A stretch of 36,874 nucleotides of DNA. It comes from Sulfuricella sp. GTDB taxonomy: Bacteria > Pseudomonadota > Gammaproteobacteria > Burkholderiales > Sulfuricellaceae. The notes beneath the pieces are model-generated. The model was not told the DNA's origin. It saw nothing but the letters and a program-made list of their open reading frames with translations, and ran no database searches. Of this stretch, positions 22,232-30,313 are shown piece after piece. The stretch lies in NCBI GenBank assembly GCA_018336195.1, contig JAGXQV010000169.1, positions 1 to 36,874 of the forward strand. Direction: 5' to 3'. The position numbers and the translations under genes are program-made. The first letter of the stretch is position 1, and every line of letters begins with the position of its first letter.

Positions 22232-24151
22232 ATGAAGCTAATGGATCCTTCCCGCTATGCGGAACTGAAAGCCTCGGGTCATTTGCCGTCGCCGCAAGGG
22301 GTAGCATTTGCGATCATCAAGCTGATGCAGCGCGACGATTACCAGGTCAACGATCTGGTCCACTTGGTGCAATCCGACCCGGCCATCGCCGGGCGTATTC
22401 TCAAGTTTGCCAACGCCGCGGCGTTTTCCAGCGGGCGGGCGATCGTCTCGCTTTCCAAGGCGATTATCGCGTTGGGGGCGTTTCGCGTACGCGACCTGGT
22501 TCTGGCCTTTTCGATACTCCACAGCAACCGTAGCGGCACTTGCGCCAATTTCGACTTTTCCGCGTTCTGGTCGCACTCCTTGGCAACAGCCATCGCCTGC
22601 AAGAACATCGCACCGCTGGCCCAGATTGCGGCCGAGGAAAACTTTACCACCGGCTTGCTTTCCTCTGTCGGCGAACTGGCGCTGGCGTCGATATTCCCGA
22701 AAGCCTACAGCGAAGTGCTGGTCCAGGCCGGCGGCGACCGTGAATGGCTGCTCACGCTGGAACAGAGCGCTTTCGCCACCGATCATCGCGAACTCGGCGC
22801 CACCATGCTGACCGAATGGGGCTTGCCGGAAATCATGGTAACGGCCACCTATCATTGCGAAGCGCCCAATGAATCGGGCTTTCCCGACGGCTCGCGCTAC
22901 CAGTTGCTGACCCGCTCCCTGCATTTCTCGCGGGCACTGGCCGACATCTGCATCGCGCCCGACGAACAGCGCTGGAGCATGGTGCCCGATCTGTTCACCA
23001 ATGGCGCCCATCTGGGCATCCTCGCCGCCGATCTGACCCTGATGGCCGACCGCGTTGTCCAGGAATGGCAAGAATGGGGACACAATCTCCAACTGAAAAC
23101 CCGCGAACTGCCTCCCTTTGCCGACTTGCTGGTATCGACGCCGCCGTTGAATCGGCGCGAAACCTTCAGCGATGTCGATAGCAACGCCAGCCAATCCGCC
23201 ACCGGCCCGCATCTGCGGATCCTGCTGGTGGGACTGCCGCAGCTTGGGGCGGCAGCGCTCGCCGCCGACCTGGAAGGGGACGGACACACGGTGAGACATG
23301 CGGAAAACGGCATGGACGGCTTGATCATGGCGCTACGCGAAGCACCGGAAGTCGTGATTGCCGACCTGGACGCACCGGAAATCGATGGCCTGTCCCTCTG
23401 CCGTTCCCTGCGCGAAAGCCCGCTGGGGAAGGATATCCATGTAATGCTGATCGCCGACCTGGAAGACGAAAGCCGGGTTTTGCAAGCCGTGGAAAGCGGC
23501 GCCGACGACGTCCTGTTCATGCCGGTCACCGTGAGCCTGCTACGCCTGCGCCTGCGTACCGCCGAGCGCTTGCAGTTGCTGCGCCTGGAAATCCGCCGCG
23601 GACGCAACGCCAACATCCATTCCTCCGATGAATGGGCGGACACCCACCAGCGTCTGGTGAAGGCGGCGCTCACCGATCCGCTGACGCAGTTGCCGAATCG
23701 CCGCCACGGCCTGGATTTCCTGGCCTCGGAATGGGTTTTCGCGCGCGCCAACAATCTGCCCCTGGCCTGCATGATGCTCGACATCGACCATTTCAAGTCG
23801 ATCAATGATCGTTACGGCCACGACGCCGGCGATGCATTGCTGCGTCGGATGGGCGAGGTGCTGCGGCGTTGCGCGCGCACCAACGACCTGGTTTTCCGCT
23901 ATGGCGGCGAGGAATTCCAACTGATTTGCCCAAATACCGAGCTTCCGGCGGCGCTGCGGATTGCCGAGCGAATCCGCCGCAGCGTGGAAAAAGAGCACTT
24001 TGTATTCGAGGAACAATTGATTGCGGCGACGATAAGCATCGGTGTCGCCGCCATCAAACCGGCTCACGCCAACAGCGAAGCCTTGGTACAGGACGCCGAC
24101 CGGGCGCTGTATCGCGCCAAGGACGGGGGACGCAACCGGGTCGAAAAGTAA
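22232..24151 (+). CDS. HDOD - receiver - GGDEF protein (diguanylate cyclase)
   Basis: 639 residues, cytoplasmic. Residues about 15-220 form an HDOD domain (LPSPQGVAFAIIKLMQ, LVQSDPAIAGRILKFANAAAF, LGAFRVRDLVLAFSI). Residues about 325-445 form a receiver (LRILLVGLPQLGAAALAADL, IADLDAPEIDGLSL with the likely phospho-Asp near 377, a late VTVS where Lys-Pro is usual). Residues about 480-639 form an intact GGDEF domain (DPLTQLPNRRHGL, DIDHFKSINDRYGHDAGD, YGGEEF near 557) with RTND five residues before GGEEF as an I-site. It probably makes c-di-GMP under control of phosphorylation and of the HDOD part. No hybrid kinase is adjacent. Confidence 0.92.
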   Translation: MKLMDPSRYAELKASGHLPSPQGVAFAIIKLMQRDDYQVNDLVHLVQSDPAIAGRILKFANAAAFSSGRAIVSLSKAIIALGAFRVRDLVLAFSILHSNRSGTCANFDFSAFWSHSLATAIACKNIAPLAQIAAEENFTTGLLSSVGELALASIFPKAYSEVLVQAGGDREWLLTLEQSAFATDHRELGATMLTEWGLPEIMVTATYHCEAPNESGFPDGSRYQLLTRSLHFSRALADICIAPDEQRWSMVPDLFTNGAHLGILAADLTLMADRVVQEWQEWGHNLQLKTRELPPFADLLVSTPPLNRRETFSDVDSNASQSATGPHLRILLVGLPQLGAAALAADLEGDGHTVRHAENGMDGLIMALREAPEVVIADLDAPEIDGLSLCRSLRESPLGKDIHVMLIADLEDESRVLQAVESGADDVLFMPVTVSLLRLRLRTAERLQLLRLEIRRGRNANIHSSDEWADTHQRLVKAALTDPLTQLPNRRHGLDFLASEWVFARANNLPLACMMLDIDHFKSINDRYGHDAGDALLRRMGEVLRRCARTNDLVFRYGGEEFQLICPNTELPAALRIAERIRRSVEKEHFVFEEQLIAATISIGVAAIKPAHANSEALVQDADRALYRAKDGGRNRVEK

Positions 24152-24190
24152 ATCGGGAGGAATACGCCGGCTTCCCACCGCCGACGAATC

Positions 24191-24218
24191 TTGACAGGAC
24201 GAAATCGAACTCCATACT
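24191..24218 (+). promoter_or_regulatory. Putative sigma70 promoter of the HMA-like gene
   Basis: TTGACA (24191-24196), 16-base spacer, CATACT (24213-24218). TTGACA is also mirrored by TGTCAA at 24225-24230, so a repressor site may overlap. Confidence 0.5.
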
Positions 24219-24248
24219 GAATTTTGTCAACCGTTAAGGAGTACGCTC

Positions 24249-24482
24249 ATGGAAATCTCGACCCCCGACCTGATGATACACGTTGATGAAACGCTCGCCC
24301 TTGACGACATGCGCCGCCTCGAAGATCAGTTGCGCGCCGATGCCGGCGTAATCAGCGCATGCACCTGCGATCACGATCCGCACCTGCTGATGGTCACTTA
24401 CAATGCCGACAGCACCTCTTCGCATAACTTGCTGGGACTGGTCAAGCAGACCGGCGTACATGCCGAGTTGATCGGTCTGTAA
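24249..24482 (+). CDS. Small HMA-like ferredoxin-fold protein lacking the CxxC site
   Basis: 77 residues. The length and the beta-alpha-beta pattern (LMIHVDETLALDDMRRLEDQLRADAGVIS, broken here after the first strand, then LLMVTYNADSTSSHNLLGLVKQTG) resemble heavy-metal-associated domains. The usual MxCxxC loop after strand 1 is absent (VDETLA instead); a CTCDHDPH stretch appears later in the chain and might bind metal. It could be a metal-independent relative. AAGGAG precedes the start; it is followed by a strong hairpin. Confidence 0.65.
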   Translation: MEISTPDLMIHVDETLALDDMRRLEDQLRADAGVISACTCDHDPHLLMVTYNADSTSSHNLLGLVKQTGVHAELIGL

Positions 24483-24490
24483 ACAAAAGC

Positions 24491-24512
24491 GCCGGCCCAT
24501 GCGGGCCGGCGG
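24491..24512 (-). terminator. Rho-independent terminator of the Yip1 gene
   Basis: CGCCGGCCC-ATGC-GGGCCGGCG, 9-bp perfect stem; on the minus strand it is followed by CTTTTG. It may also serve the HMA-like gene, which ends 9 bases away on the other strand. Confidence 0.7.
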
Positions 24513-24535
24513 CAAGATGGTGAGCCGAATTCAAC

Positions 24536-25108
24536 TCACAAGGAAAGCGTGGATGTCACCGCGCTCCAGGTAATCAGGGTAAGGAGCATCAGCGCAACCC
24601 AGGCCACCATGCCGGCAAACATCACCAGACTGGACAGCAACATTGCACGGCCTTTCTCCTCGATCTTGAAAATCTCGGGTACCGCCCGGAATGCCAGGAT
24701 CCCCGCTGCGACAATCGCCAACGACCCCATCACCAAATTGACCGTATAACTGGGGATCACCAGGAACAACGGCGCCAGCCACAAGGGTATGGGTATCACG
24801 ACGGCCAACTTGAAGGCGTCATCATAGTCCGCCTCGATGTCCACCACTTCGCCCAGACGGTGAATCACCCCGGCCATCAAGAACACCATGACGATCTCGG
24901 CCAGGAAAAACACGGCTCCGATAATCTGCAATTGGCTCTCGCTCAGGGCAGGCAGCAATCCTCCCCCATAGTTGATTCCCGCATAGTAGATCATTACCGG
25001 CGGAATTACCGACAGTGGCAACGCATACAGGAAAAGCATCGTAAGGATCGACAATCTGCTGCGTGCGATGAAATCCCAGCCATGAATGTCGTGGATATGA
25101 AGTTGCAT
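24536..25108 (-). CDS. Yip1-domain inner-membrane protein
   Basis: 190 residues from the ATG at 25108, chosen because GGAGG lies six bases upstream. Five hydrophobic segments are visible (LFLYALPLSVIPPVMIYYAG, IIGAVFFLAEIVMVFLMAGV, VIPIPLWLAPLFLVI, LVMGSLAIVAAGILAF, LVMFAGMVAWVALMLLTLI). The sequence GWDFIARS before TM1 and the DDAFKLAVVIPIPLWL core fit bacterial Yip1-family proteins, whose role is unknown. Single gene with its own terminator. Confidence 0.8.
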   Translation of the reverse strand: MQLHIHDIHGWDFIARSRLSILTMLFLYALPLSVIPPVMIYYAGINYGGGLLPALSESQLQIIGAVFFLAEIVMVFLMAGVIHRLGEVVDIEADYDDAFKLAVVIPIPLWLAPLFLVIPSYTVNLVMGSLAIVAAGILAFRAVPEIFKIEEKGRAMLLSSLVMFAGMVAWVALMLLTLITWSAVTSTLSL

Positions 25109-25255
25109 GGTTCGCCTCCAGTTCGCAGATGGATTTGTGACGATGAATTGGACCAGAATTCCCGACAAAAGTTGTCGGCATTGGAGGGCAATAAAAACCC
25201 GGTGGTAATGCGTCGTCAGGGATGAGCAGCACGCTGGCCGCTCCGGCGCAAGCTT

Positions 25256-26158
25256 CTAGTGGCAGGCGGAAAGTCGTTTACGGTCGGTTCGCTTGACCAG
25301 TACGACATCGGTCTTTCGGTCGATTGCCCACGAATCCAGGAAACCGACATCGACGAGGGTTTTCAGGGCTTCTTTCAGTTTATAGCGAAACTTGGATAAC
25401 TCCTTGATCCGGGAGCCGCACAGCCCTTTGATCGTTTCCGCTTTATAGCCGAACGGCTCCTTGTGGGTGAAATAAAACTGGTGCAGCCATTTCGCCAGCG
25501 GCGGCAACTGCAGGCGTTGTTCCCAATCGATTTTGGTATAGTCGCGATCACCGAACAACCCGACAATTTCCTTTTCCAGCCAGATTTTCCAGCGCTGGGA
25601 ACTGCCCTTCTTGGCGTTCTCGTCCCACGCGAATTTACGAAACATCGAACCGCCGTACCCCCGCTTCTCGTCGCCATCGTTGAAGTGGACATGCACGGTA
25701 TTAGCGGAAAGCCGGTCGATACAGCCTTTAAGCCGGGTATAGTTTTCCTTCGAGGGATTCCAGCCCAGGGCGCGCAGTAGCGAATAGCCGCTGAACTCGA
25801 CGATCTCGCCTAGCGGCATGGTTCTCGCCAAATGGATGACCTGCAAAAAAACATCCAGGTCGTCCTGGCGCAATTCGGTGCCGGTATAGTAGATTTCCAC
25901 CCCATTTACGGCGGTTATGGGATGACGGGTGTAATTGTCCCGCGCTTCGTTGCGATTTGCCGAGGTAAACAGGGCAGAGCGGGCCAGGGCATTCGGCAGA
26001 CCGCGAACGCGATCGTCCCACAACGGCAACTGGATGACCTCGGTGGAAAATTTCCTGGCCCGGGCGTTCTTCTCCATCTGCTCGACCTTCGCCAACAGGT
26101 CGGCTCCTTTGGTAAGGCCGCCCTTGGCTTCTGGCGGTGGATCGGACTGCTCGTTCAT
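25256..26158 (-). CDS. trfA: TrfA-family replication initiator
   Basis: About 300 residues from the ATG at 26158 (AAGGGG eight bases upstream); a GTG at 26194 is an alternative. The sequence matches the TrfA family of the RK2/IncP type: VIQLPLWDDRVRGLPNALAR, SALFTSANRN, GVEIYYTGTELRQDDLDVFL, WNPSKENYTRLKGCIDRLSA, LPPLAKWLHQFYFTHKEPF and KFRYKLKEALKTLVDVGFL. TrfA binds iterons, melts the origin and recruits host helicase. The gene is directly preceded by an iteron array (26211-26476), as expected for a functional origin. Its place beside apparently chromosomal genes suggests an integrated plasmid or a secondary replicon. Confidence 0.9.
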   Translation of the reverse strand: MNEQSDPPPEAKGGLTKGADLLAKVEQMEKNARARKFSTEVIQLPLWDDRVRGLPNALARSALFTSANRNEARDNYTRHPITAVNGVEIYYTGTELRQDDLDVFLQVIHLARTMPLGEIVEFSGYSLLRALGWNPSKENYTRLKGCIDRLSANTVHVHFNDGDEKRGYGGSMFRKFAWDENAKKGSSQRWKIWLEKEIVGLFGDRDYTKIDWEQRLQLPPLAKWLHQFYFTHKEPFGYKAETIKGLCGSRIKELSKFRYKLKEALKTLVDVGFLDSWAIDRKTDVVLVKRTDRKRLSACH

Positions 26159-26210
26159 TAAATACCCCTTTTTCGATTTTTTGGAATCTACCACGATCTT
26201 CTTACCAACA

Positions 26211-26476
26211 ACATCGTATTTTGAGTGTCGATGTTCGCCTTATCAGGACTGAACATCGCCTTATGAGTGACGTCCGGAATTCCCGGATGACAGCTTGACC
26301 AGCGACTTCGCCTTTTGAGTGACGGACATCGCTGAATGAGTGACGAAGCACGCCGGATAGAGGATAAAGCTCGTTGCTAGAGTGATTAAACCTCGCTCGT
26401 AGAGTGACGGCAAGATCGCCGTTTGGGTGAGCAAAGCACGTGGTTAGAGTGACCAAACCTCGCTGTATCAGTGATT
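26211..26476 (+). repeat. Iteron array 1: 12 degenerate 20-mers, mostly 21-23-nt pitch
   Basis: Units begin at 26211, 26232, 26253, 26274 (weak), 26305, 26326, 26347 (weak), 26368, 26390, 26413, 26435 and 26457. Examples: ACATCGCCTTATGAGTGACG, ACTTCGCCTTTTGAGTGACG, ACATCGCTGAATGAGTGACG, AGCACGTGGTTAGAGTGACC. Core TCGNNNNNTNGAGTGA. About two helical turns per unit places each on the same DNA face. Directly upstream of trfA, so it may both start replication and repress trfA. Confidence 0.85.
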
Positions 26477-26530
26477 GGTCATTCCTACAACATACTGACT
26501 TAACTAATAAATTATCGATTTTCAGCACTT

Positions 26531-26571
26531 GCTAATCGTTTCTAATCTTTTTTAATCTATTTCTTTTAATC
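26531..26571. other. AT-rich segment with phased TAATC, candidate DNA unwinding element
   Basis: TAATC occurs at 26533, 26543 and 26553, exactly 10 bases apart, and again at 26567. The segment is almost free of G. Phased AT-rich repeats beside iterons are typical of the melting region of iteron origins. Confidence 0.6.
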
Positions 26572-26665
26572 AGTTATAAAGCATCCTCGGGAAATAGCAT
26601 GAAGCACGGCAATTGCTTTCTCAGAATAAACACGGATCGGATTCAGACATATTCATACTAGAAAC

Positions 26666-27246
26666 ATCACTCAAACATCGTGCTTTAAATTCACACCAGC
26701 CCGCCAGTACTAGTTCTTACGCTAAGTACCCACTTTTCAACACAGCCATTACTCAAGTAAAACATCACCCATTCCACGAACTATTTTCATTAACCATCGG
26801 TATTGAAATAGTTATCCCAATAGTTCGACCATCTGGAGCAATAATCAAGTTTTATTCGTAACACGTTGTTATTCGTGGAATAACTAAACAATCATCACTC
26901 TAACGACGTGCTTTCCACGCATGTAGGAGATTACGGGTGTATGCCGGACAAGCCACATTCACTCAAACAGCGATTTCATGGATCGATATATCGATACTAA
27001 ACAGCAAGATAAATGACAATTGTCCCTCATCAGGCGAGCTTTTGCGATGGAGAAAATACCGGTTGTTCAGGAAGCCGACACTTACTTATCGCAACGTATC
27101 TTTATAAAACAACAGGTTGTACAGAAACAATCACCCATTCAGCGAGCCTTAAGTTAATCTGGCAATAATGAACCGCAAGCACTCACTGTCTTCTTACCCA
27201 CCGCGCCTTCTGGATGAAGTGGAACTATCACTCAAACATCGAGCAT
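26666..27246 (-). repeat. Iteron array 2, opposite orientation, scattered
   Basis: Minus-strand copies lie at 26666 (ATCACTCAAACATCGTGCTT), 26764, 26894 (ATCACTCTAACGACGTGCTT), 26958 (TTCACTCAAACAGCGATTTC), 27021, 27130 and 27227 (ATCACTCAAACATCGAGCAT). They are inverses of the array 1 unit and are spaced irregularly by 60-130 bases. Confidence 0.75.
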
Positions 27247-27274
27247 TTCCTGAAAGCTCGCCGTTTCAGTGATG
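27227..27274. repeat. Inverted iteron pair
   Basis: The minus-strand unit 27227-27246 faces a plus-strand unit 27255-27274 (AGCTCGCCGTTTCAGTGATG) with 8 bases between. Inverted iteron pairs serve as operators or handcuffing sites in several iteron replicons. Confidence 0.6.
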
Positions 27275-27309
27275 TCGGCAAAAATGGGGAAACCCATCCG
27301 GATGGGTAC

Positions 27310-27342
27310 AAAAAACGACAGGGGCCATCGGCCCCTGTCGTT
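27310..27342 (-). terminator. Rho-independent terminator of the second multicopper oxidase gene
   Basis: A 13-bp perfect stem (AACGACAGGGGCC, loop ATC) at 27314-27342; on the minus strand it ends in a run of T. It lies 20 bases after the stop codon of the oxidase. Confidence 0.88.
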
Positions 27343-27362
27343 CCCTTATTTTCCTGCTTCTC

Positions 27363-29297
27363 TTAAGGATTGACCTGGAACATCTGCATCATGTCGTTTT
27401 CTTCGTGATCCAAGATATGGCAGTGGTACACGAAGCTACCGGTAAATGCTCCGCCGGGATACTGTGTGCCGTAAATCCCCGACTTGTTGTAGATGTTTTG
27501 GCCATACGGCACACCCGAAACGGTGCCTGCCGGCGTTGCGCTATCCAGGGATGGCACGTAACCGATTGGCGCAAGGATGCGGGTAACTTGGCCGGGAGGA
27601 CACATTACCGTGTCCTTCCAGCCCGCCTCGTTGGGTGCCGGCGGATAAGCACTTCCGGTTACGAAGGTCGCCGGGTCGGGTATCACCCCGGTCAGCATAT
27701 TCGGCACCGAAATACTTTGGTTGGTCGCACTGATGTTGCGGAACGGCAAGACGTCCAAGGTCGCCTGATAAGTGACGGTATTGAAGTTCTGCCGGTTGCT
27801 GATCAGGAAATTGAACAAGTGGGTGTGCAACGGATGCACATCGCCGGTCATGTTGATGATGTTCCACTGCACCAGCGTATTGCGTGTCATCTTGACGGCA
27901 TTGACGCTTTGCAATGCTTCATCCAGGCGCAGGAGATTGACCGTATCCAGCGCCGGTCCGCCCGGTCCCATGACTTCATAAAGCAGCACGTTGACTTGTT
28001 GAACGGTAGCCAGTGCGGCTTTTTTTGCCGGCAGAAGCATTGCCGGTTTGGTCGGATCGGTGTTGCTGCGCAAGGTCGCCGGGATAACGGTGACTGCCGC
28101 GCCGCTCGCTGCGGAACTCACCGTGAACTGCATGAGTTGGGGAATCGCCACACCGCCGCCGCCGGAAGGGAAGGGTGCCGGAGCATTGTTTTGCAGGATG
28201 ATCTTGCTGCCCAACGCAACTTTCGTGAAGTCCAGCAGGATATCGGCACGCTCGCCCGGCGCCAGCAACAGTGCGCTCATGCGTACCGGGGCATTCAACA
28301 GCCCGGCTTCGGTACCGATCTGGTAGATCAGCCCGCCGTTGGACAGGCTCAAATTGAAGAGGCGCGCTTCCGCGCCATTAATCAGGCGGAAGCGGTAAAC
28401 CGCCTGCTCCACGTTGAGGTTCGGCCATGCCTTGCCGTTCACCACCGATACGTCGCCGAAGAATTCCGGTAGCCAGGTGGGAGCATTGGCGGTGTAGTTG
28501 AGACTGGAATAGGGCGCAGCGTTGACGAAGGCCTTGTCCTGGAGCACCAGGGGGATCTCGTAGGTGGACCCGTTAAGCACGTTGTAGGGCAGCCCCAGGG
28601 AATTGCCGGCCAAGCCGGTGTCGTACTGATCCCGCAGCCAGTAGCAGCCCGCCAGACCGGCATAGACGTTGAGACGGGTAATGCCCACGGCGTGGTCGTG
28701 GTACCACTGGGTAGCCGCCTGCATATCGTTGGCGTAGTTGTAGGTGTAGGTTTTGTTCGCCAACAGGGGATTGTTGGTATTCCCCGGAAACCAGTCGAAA
28801 GGACCGCCATCGGCGCCTTCCAGATTATAGCCGCCATGGTGGTGGACCGCGGCGCGGGGTGCCGTTGCATCGCCCGCCTGGATACCGGGAACGCCGTTGC
28901 TGGTACTGATCCACGGCGCCATCGGGTGAACGCCGAGGTTATTGGTGGCGTTCAGCGTAACCGGTTTGCCGCGCTGGGCGATGATGGTTGCCCCGAGATA
29001 GGGCGCGCGGATGCCGTTGACCATGTAGCCGAACGTCGGGGTCGGTGATAACTGGGCAGTGTCATCATGGAAGTTCCAGATGTTGTTTTCCATCGACAGG
29101 TTCACCACGCCGCTTGCATCGGGGGTAGTGGTGGGCGGAACGAATAGCTGGTTGGTGAATTTCGACAAGACCGGGGATGCGGCGGGGAATGCCGGCACAA
29201 CGCCCGGTGGCAGGGTCCGTGCACTCAATCCCAGCGGCACCAGTATCCCGGTTGTGGCCATCGCGCCTGTCTTCAAAAAATCGCGTCTGCTAATCAT
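27363..29297 (-). CDS. Tat-exported multicopper oxidase (CotA/bilirubin oxidase-like)
   Basis: 644 residues from the ATG at 29297, where AGGAG is well placed and a twin-arginine signal begins (SRRDFLKTGAMATTG). Copper motifs: HHHGG near residue 150, WYHDHAVG near 195, HPLHTHLF near 485-490 and YHCHILDHEENDMM at the C-terminus with an axial Met. Tat export implies folding and copper loading in the cytoplasm, in contrast to the Sec-type signal of the MofA-like protein. No FnIII domains. Substrate cannot be deduced; phenols, bilirubin or metal ions are all possible for the family. Monocistronic with its own terminator. Confidence 0.92.
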   Translation of the reverse strand: MISRRDFLKTGAMATTGILVPLGLSARTLPPGVVPAFPAASPVLSKFTNQLFVPPTTTPDASGVVNLSMENNIWNFHDDTAQLSPTPTFGYMVNGIRAPYLGATIIAQRGKPVTLNATNNLGVHPMAPWISTSNGVPGIQAGDATAPRAAVHHHGGYNLEGADGGPFDWFPGNTNNPLLANKTYTYNYANDMQAATQWYHDHAVGITRLNVYAGLAGCYWLRDQYDTGLAGNSLGLPYNVLNGSTYEIPLVLQDKAFVNAAPYSSLNYTANAPTWLPEFFGDVSVVNGKAWPNLNVEQAVYRFRLINGAEARLFNLSLSNGGLIYQIGTEAGLLNAPVRMSALLLAPGERADILLDFTKVALGSKIILQNNAPAPFPSGGGGVAIPQLMQFTVSSAASGAAVTVIPATLRSNTDPTKPAMLLPAKKAALATVQQVNVLLYEVMGPGGPALDTVNLLRLDEALQSVNAVKMTRNTLVQWNIINMTGDVHPLHTHLFNFLISNRQNFNTVTYQATLDVLPFRNISATNQSISVPNMLTGVIPDPATFVTGSAYPPAPNEAGWKDTVMCPPGQVTRILAPIGYVPSLDSATPAGTVSGVPYGQNIYNKSGIYGTQYPGGAFTGSFVYHCHILDHEENDMMQMFQVNP

Positions 29298-29789
29298 GAT
29301 GATCTCTCCTGTTGTGTATCGAAAAAAAGCCTGTAACCGAACGGTGGGTAAATCGAAGGACAAGCGAAGCCGGAATCCATGGGGAGCACGGATACAGGGT
29401 CGCCGTCATTCAGGTTAGTGGGATGGGGCCGAGGAACAATCGGGTATTACCCGTATATTGCGGATAAGGCGGTCTTCAAAAGAACTGCGGTTTTCCGGGT
29501 TGACTACAGGTGTTCCCGGATGACCGGTCATTCCCTGCTTCACCATGGGGCAACGCCGAGAGGCTAGTCGGTAAAAAATTGTATGATGTTGTTTATTAGC
29601 ATGTTTGTTCATCATTGCTGATGGATGTCGCCGACCCTTCCGACAAAAAATACAGTGTTGCCTGTAGAAACTAATACGGTCATTTACCAAGAGAAAATCT
29701 GCTCCCTTGAACCTAAAGTAATACAGGGTTGCCTACCGTGACGATGTACCTGAATCCGGTAGCCAATCACGTATTCGGAGGTTCAGGAA
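29298..29789. other. Divergent intergenic region, multicopper oxidase / csgE
   Basis: No gene seen. It holds palindromes CGGGT-ATT-ACCCG (29441-29453) and ATGACCGGTCAT (29520-29531), and a 15-base direct repeat (29649-29663 and 29720-29734) ahead of csgE. The right half is AT-rich, in keeping with the regulated promoter expected for curli genes. Confidence 0.55.
29649..29734 (+). repeat. Direct repeat AATACAGKGTTGCCT, two copies upstream of csgE
   Basis: AATACAGTGTTGCCT at 29649 and AATACAGGGTTGCCT at 29720, 71 bases apart (about seven helical turns). AATACAGTGTT recurs at 36001 before the SCO1 gene. Candidate activator sites. Confidence 0.45.
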
Positions 29790-30257
29790 ATGACTGTAAC
29801 TTGCTTTTCACGCATTTTTTCTCGCGGCATTGCCATTGCGCATCCTCGCCGTTGGGCCATCTGGATCGTGTTGGTCCACTTGATGAGCGGGATGGCGATT
29901 GCCAGGGAAAACACCCCGCCGAACGGCGACGACCTTATTACCGGATTGGTGATCGACCAGACGTTGACGTTCGTCGGGCATGAATTCAGCAGCAACTTCG
30001 CCAATGCCTGGAAAGAACTGCCCTGCCTCGACCATCGCATCCTGACCATCTACGAACGCCCGTCGGCAAGCTGGGGCAGCCTGGTGTGGGTGGAATACGA
30101 GCATCAAATGGCCTTCCGGGCCTTTTTGGCCCCTACCAAGGCGAAGCTCAAGTCCACTGCGGAAGGCGCGGCACAGCTTGTCTGCAACCGTGTAACCGAA
30201 CTGGATATTCAGAAAGCGCTGTTCGTCGACCCGGATCTGGCGCGGGACGAATTGTGA
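29790..30257 (+). CDS. csgE: Curli assembly protein CsgE
   Basis: 155 residues with an N-terminal hydrophobic signal (WAIWIVLVHLMSGMAIA). The mature part follows CsgE: ITGLVIDQTLTFVGHEFSSN, LTIYERPSASWGSLVWVEY and FRAFLAP. CsgE caps the periplasmic side of the CsgG pore and brings curlin to it. GGAGG lies 11 bases upstream. First gene of csgE-csgF-csgG, with a 56-bp gap to csgF. The signal peptide is long, so a later start is possible. Confidence 0.92.
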   Translation: MTVTCFSRIFSRGIAIAHPRRWAIWIVLVHLMSGMAIARENTPPNGDDLITGLVIDQTLTFVGHEFSSNFANAWKELPCLDHRILTIYERPSASWGSLVWVEYEHQMAFRAFLAPTKAKLKSTAEGAAQLVCNRVTELDIQKALFVDPDLARDEL

Positions 30258-30313
30258 CGACGGCAATTCAGGTTCAATTACTCAATCCATTCAGATATTG
30301 AAGGAGGCCACTC

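Larger units (their letters stand above)
26159..27362. other. Putative iteron-controlled replication origin region, non-coding, AT-rich
   Basis: About 1.2 kb without a credible gene and clearly more AT-rich than its surroundings. It contains a forward array of iterons next to trfA (26211-26476), an AT-rich segment (26477-26640), scattered iterons in the opposite orientation (26666-27246), a final inverted pair (27227-27274), and the terminator of the next gene (27311-27342). Layout is that of an iteron plasmid origin. Confidence 0.8.

Noticed and set aside
26812-26822. DnaA box (TTATCCCAA) in the origin region
   Set aside because: Two mismatches to TTATCCACA and no second good box nearby; not sufficient to call.
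26613-26861. Open frame of 82 codons in the origin region
   Set aside because: No ribosome site, unlike any protein I know, and it overlaps two iteron units; best explained as chance in AT-rich DNA.
26666-27274. CRISPR array
   Set aside because: The repeats are degenerate, occur in both orientations and are irregularly spaced; no cas genes. Iterons explain them better.
29475-29495. GAACTGCGGTTTT resembling the TAAACTGCGGTCA box
   Set aside because: Upstream dyad and ATAGATT are missing; single-element similarity only.
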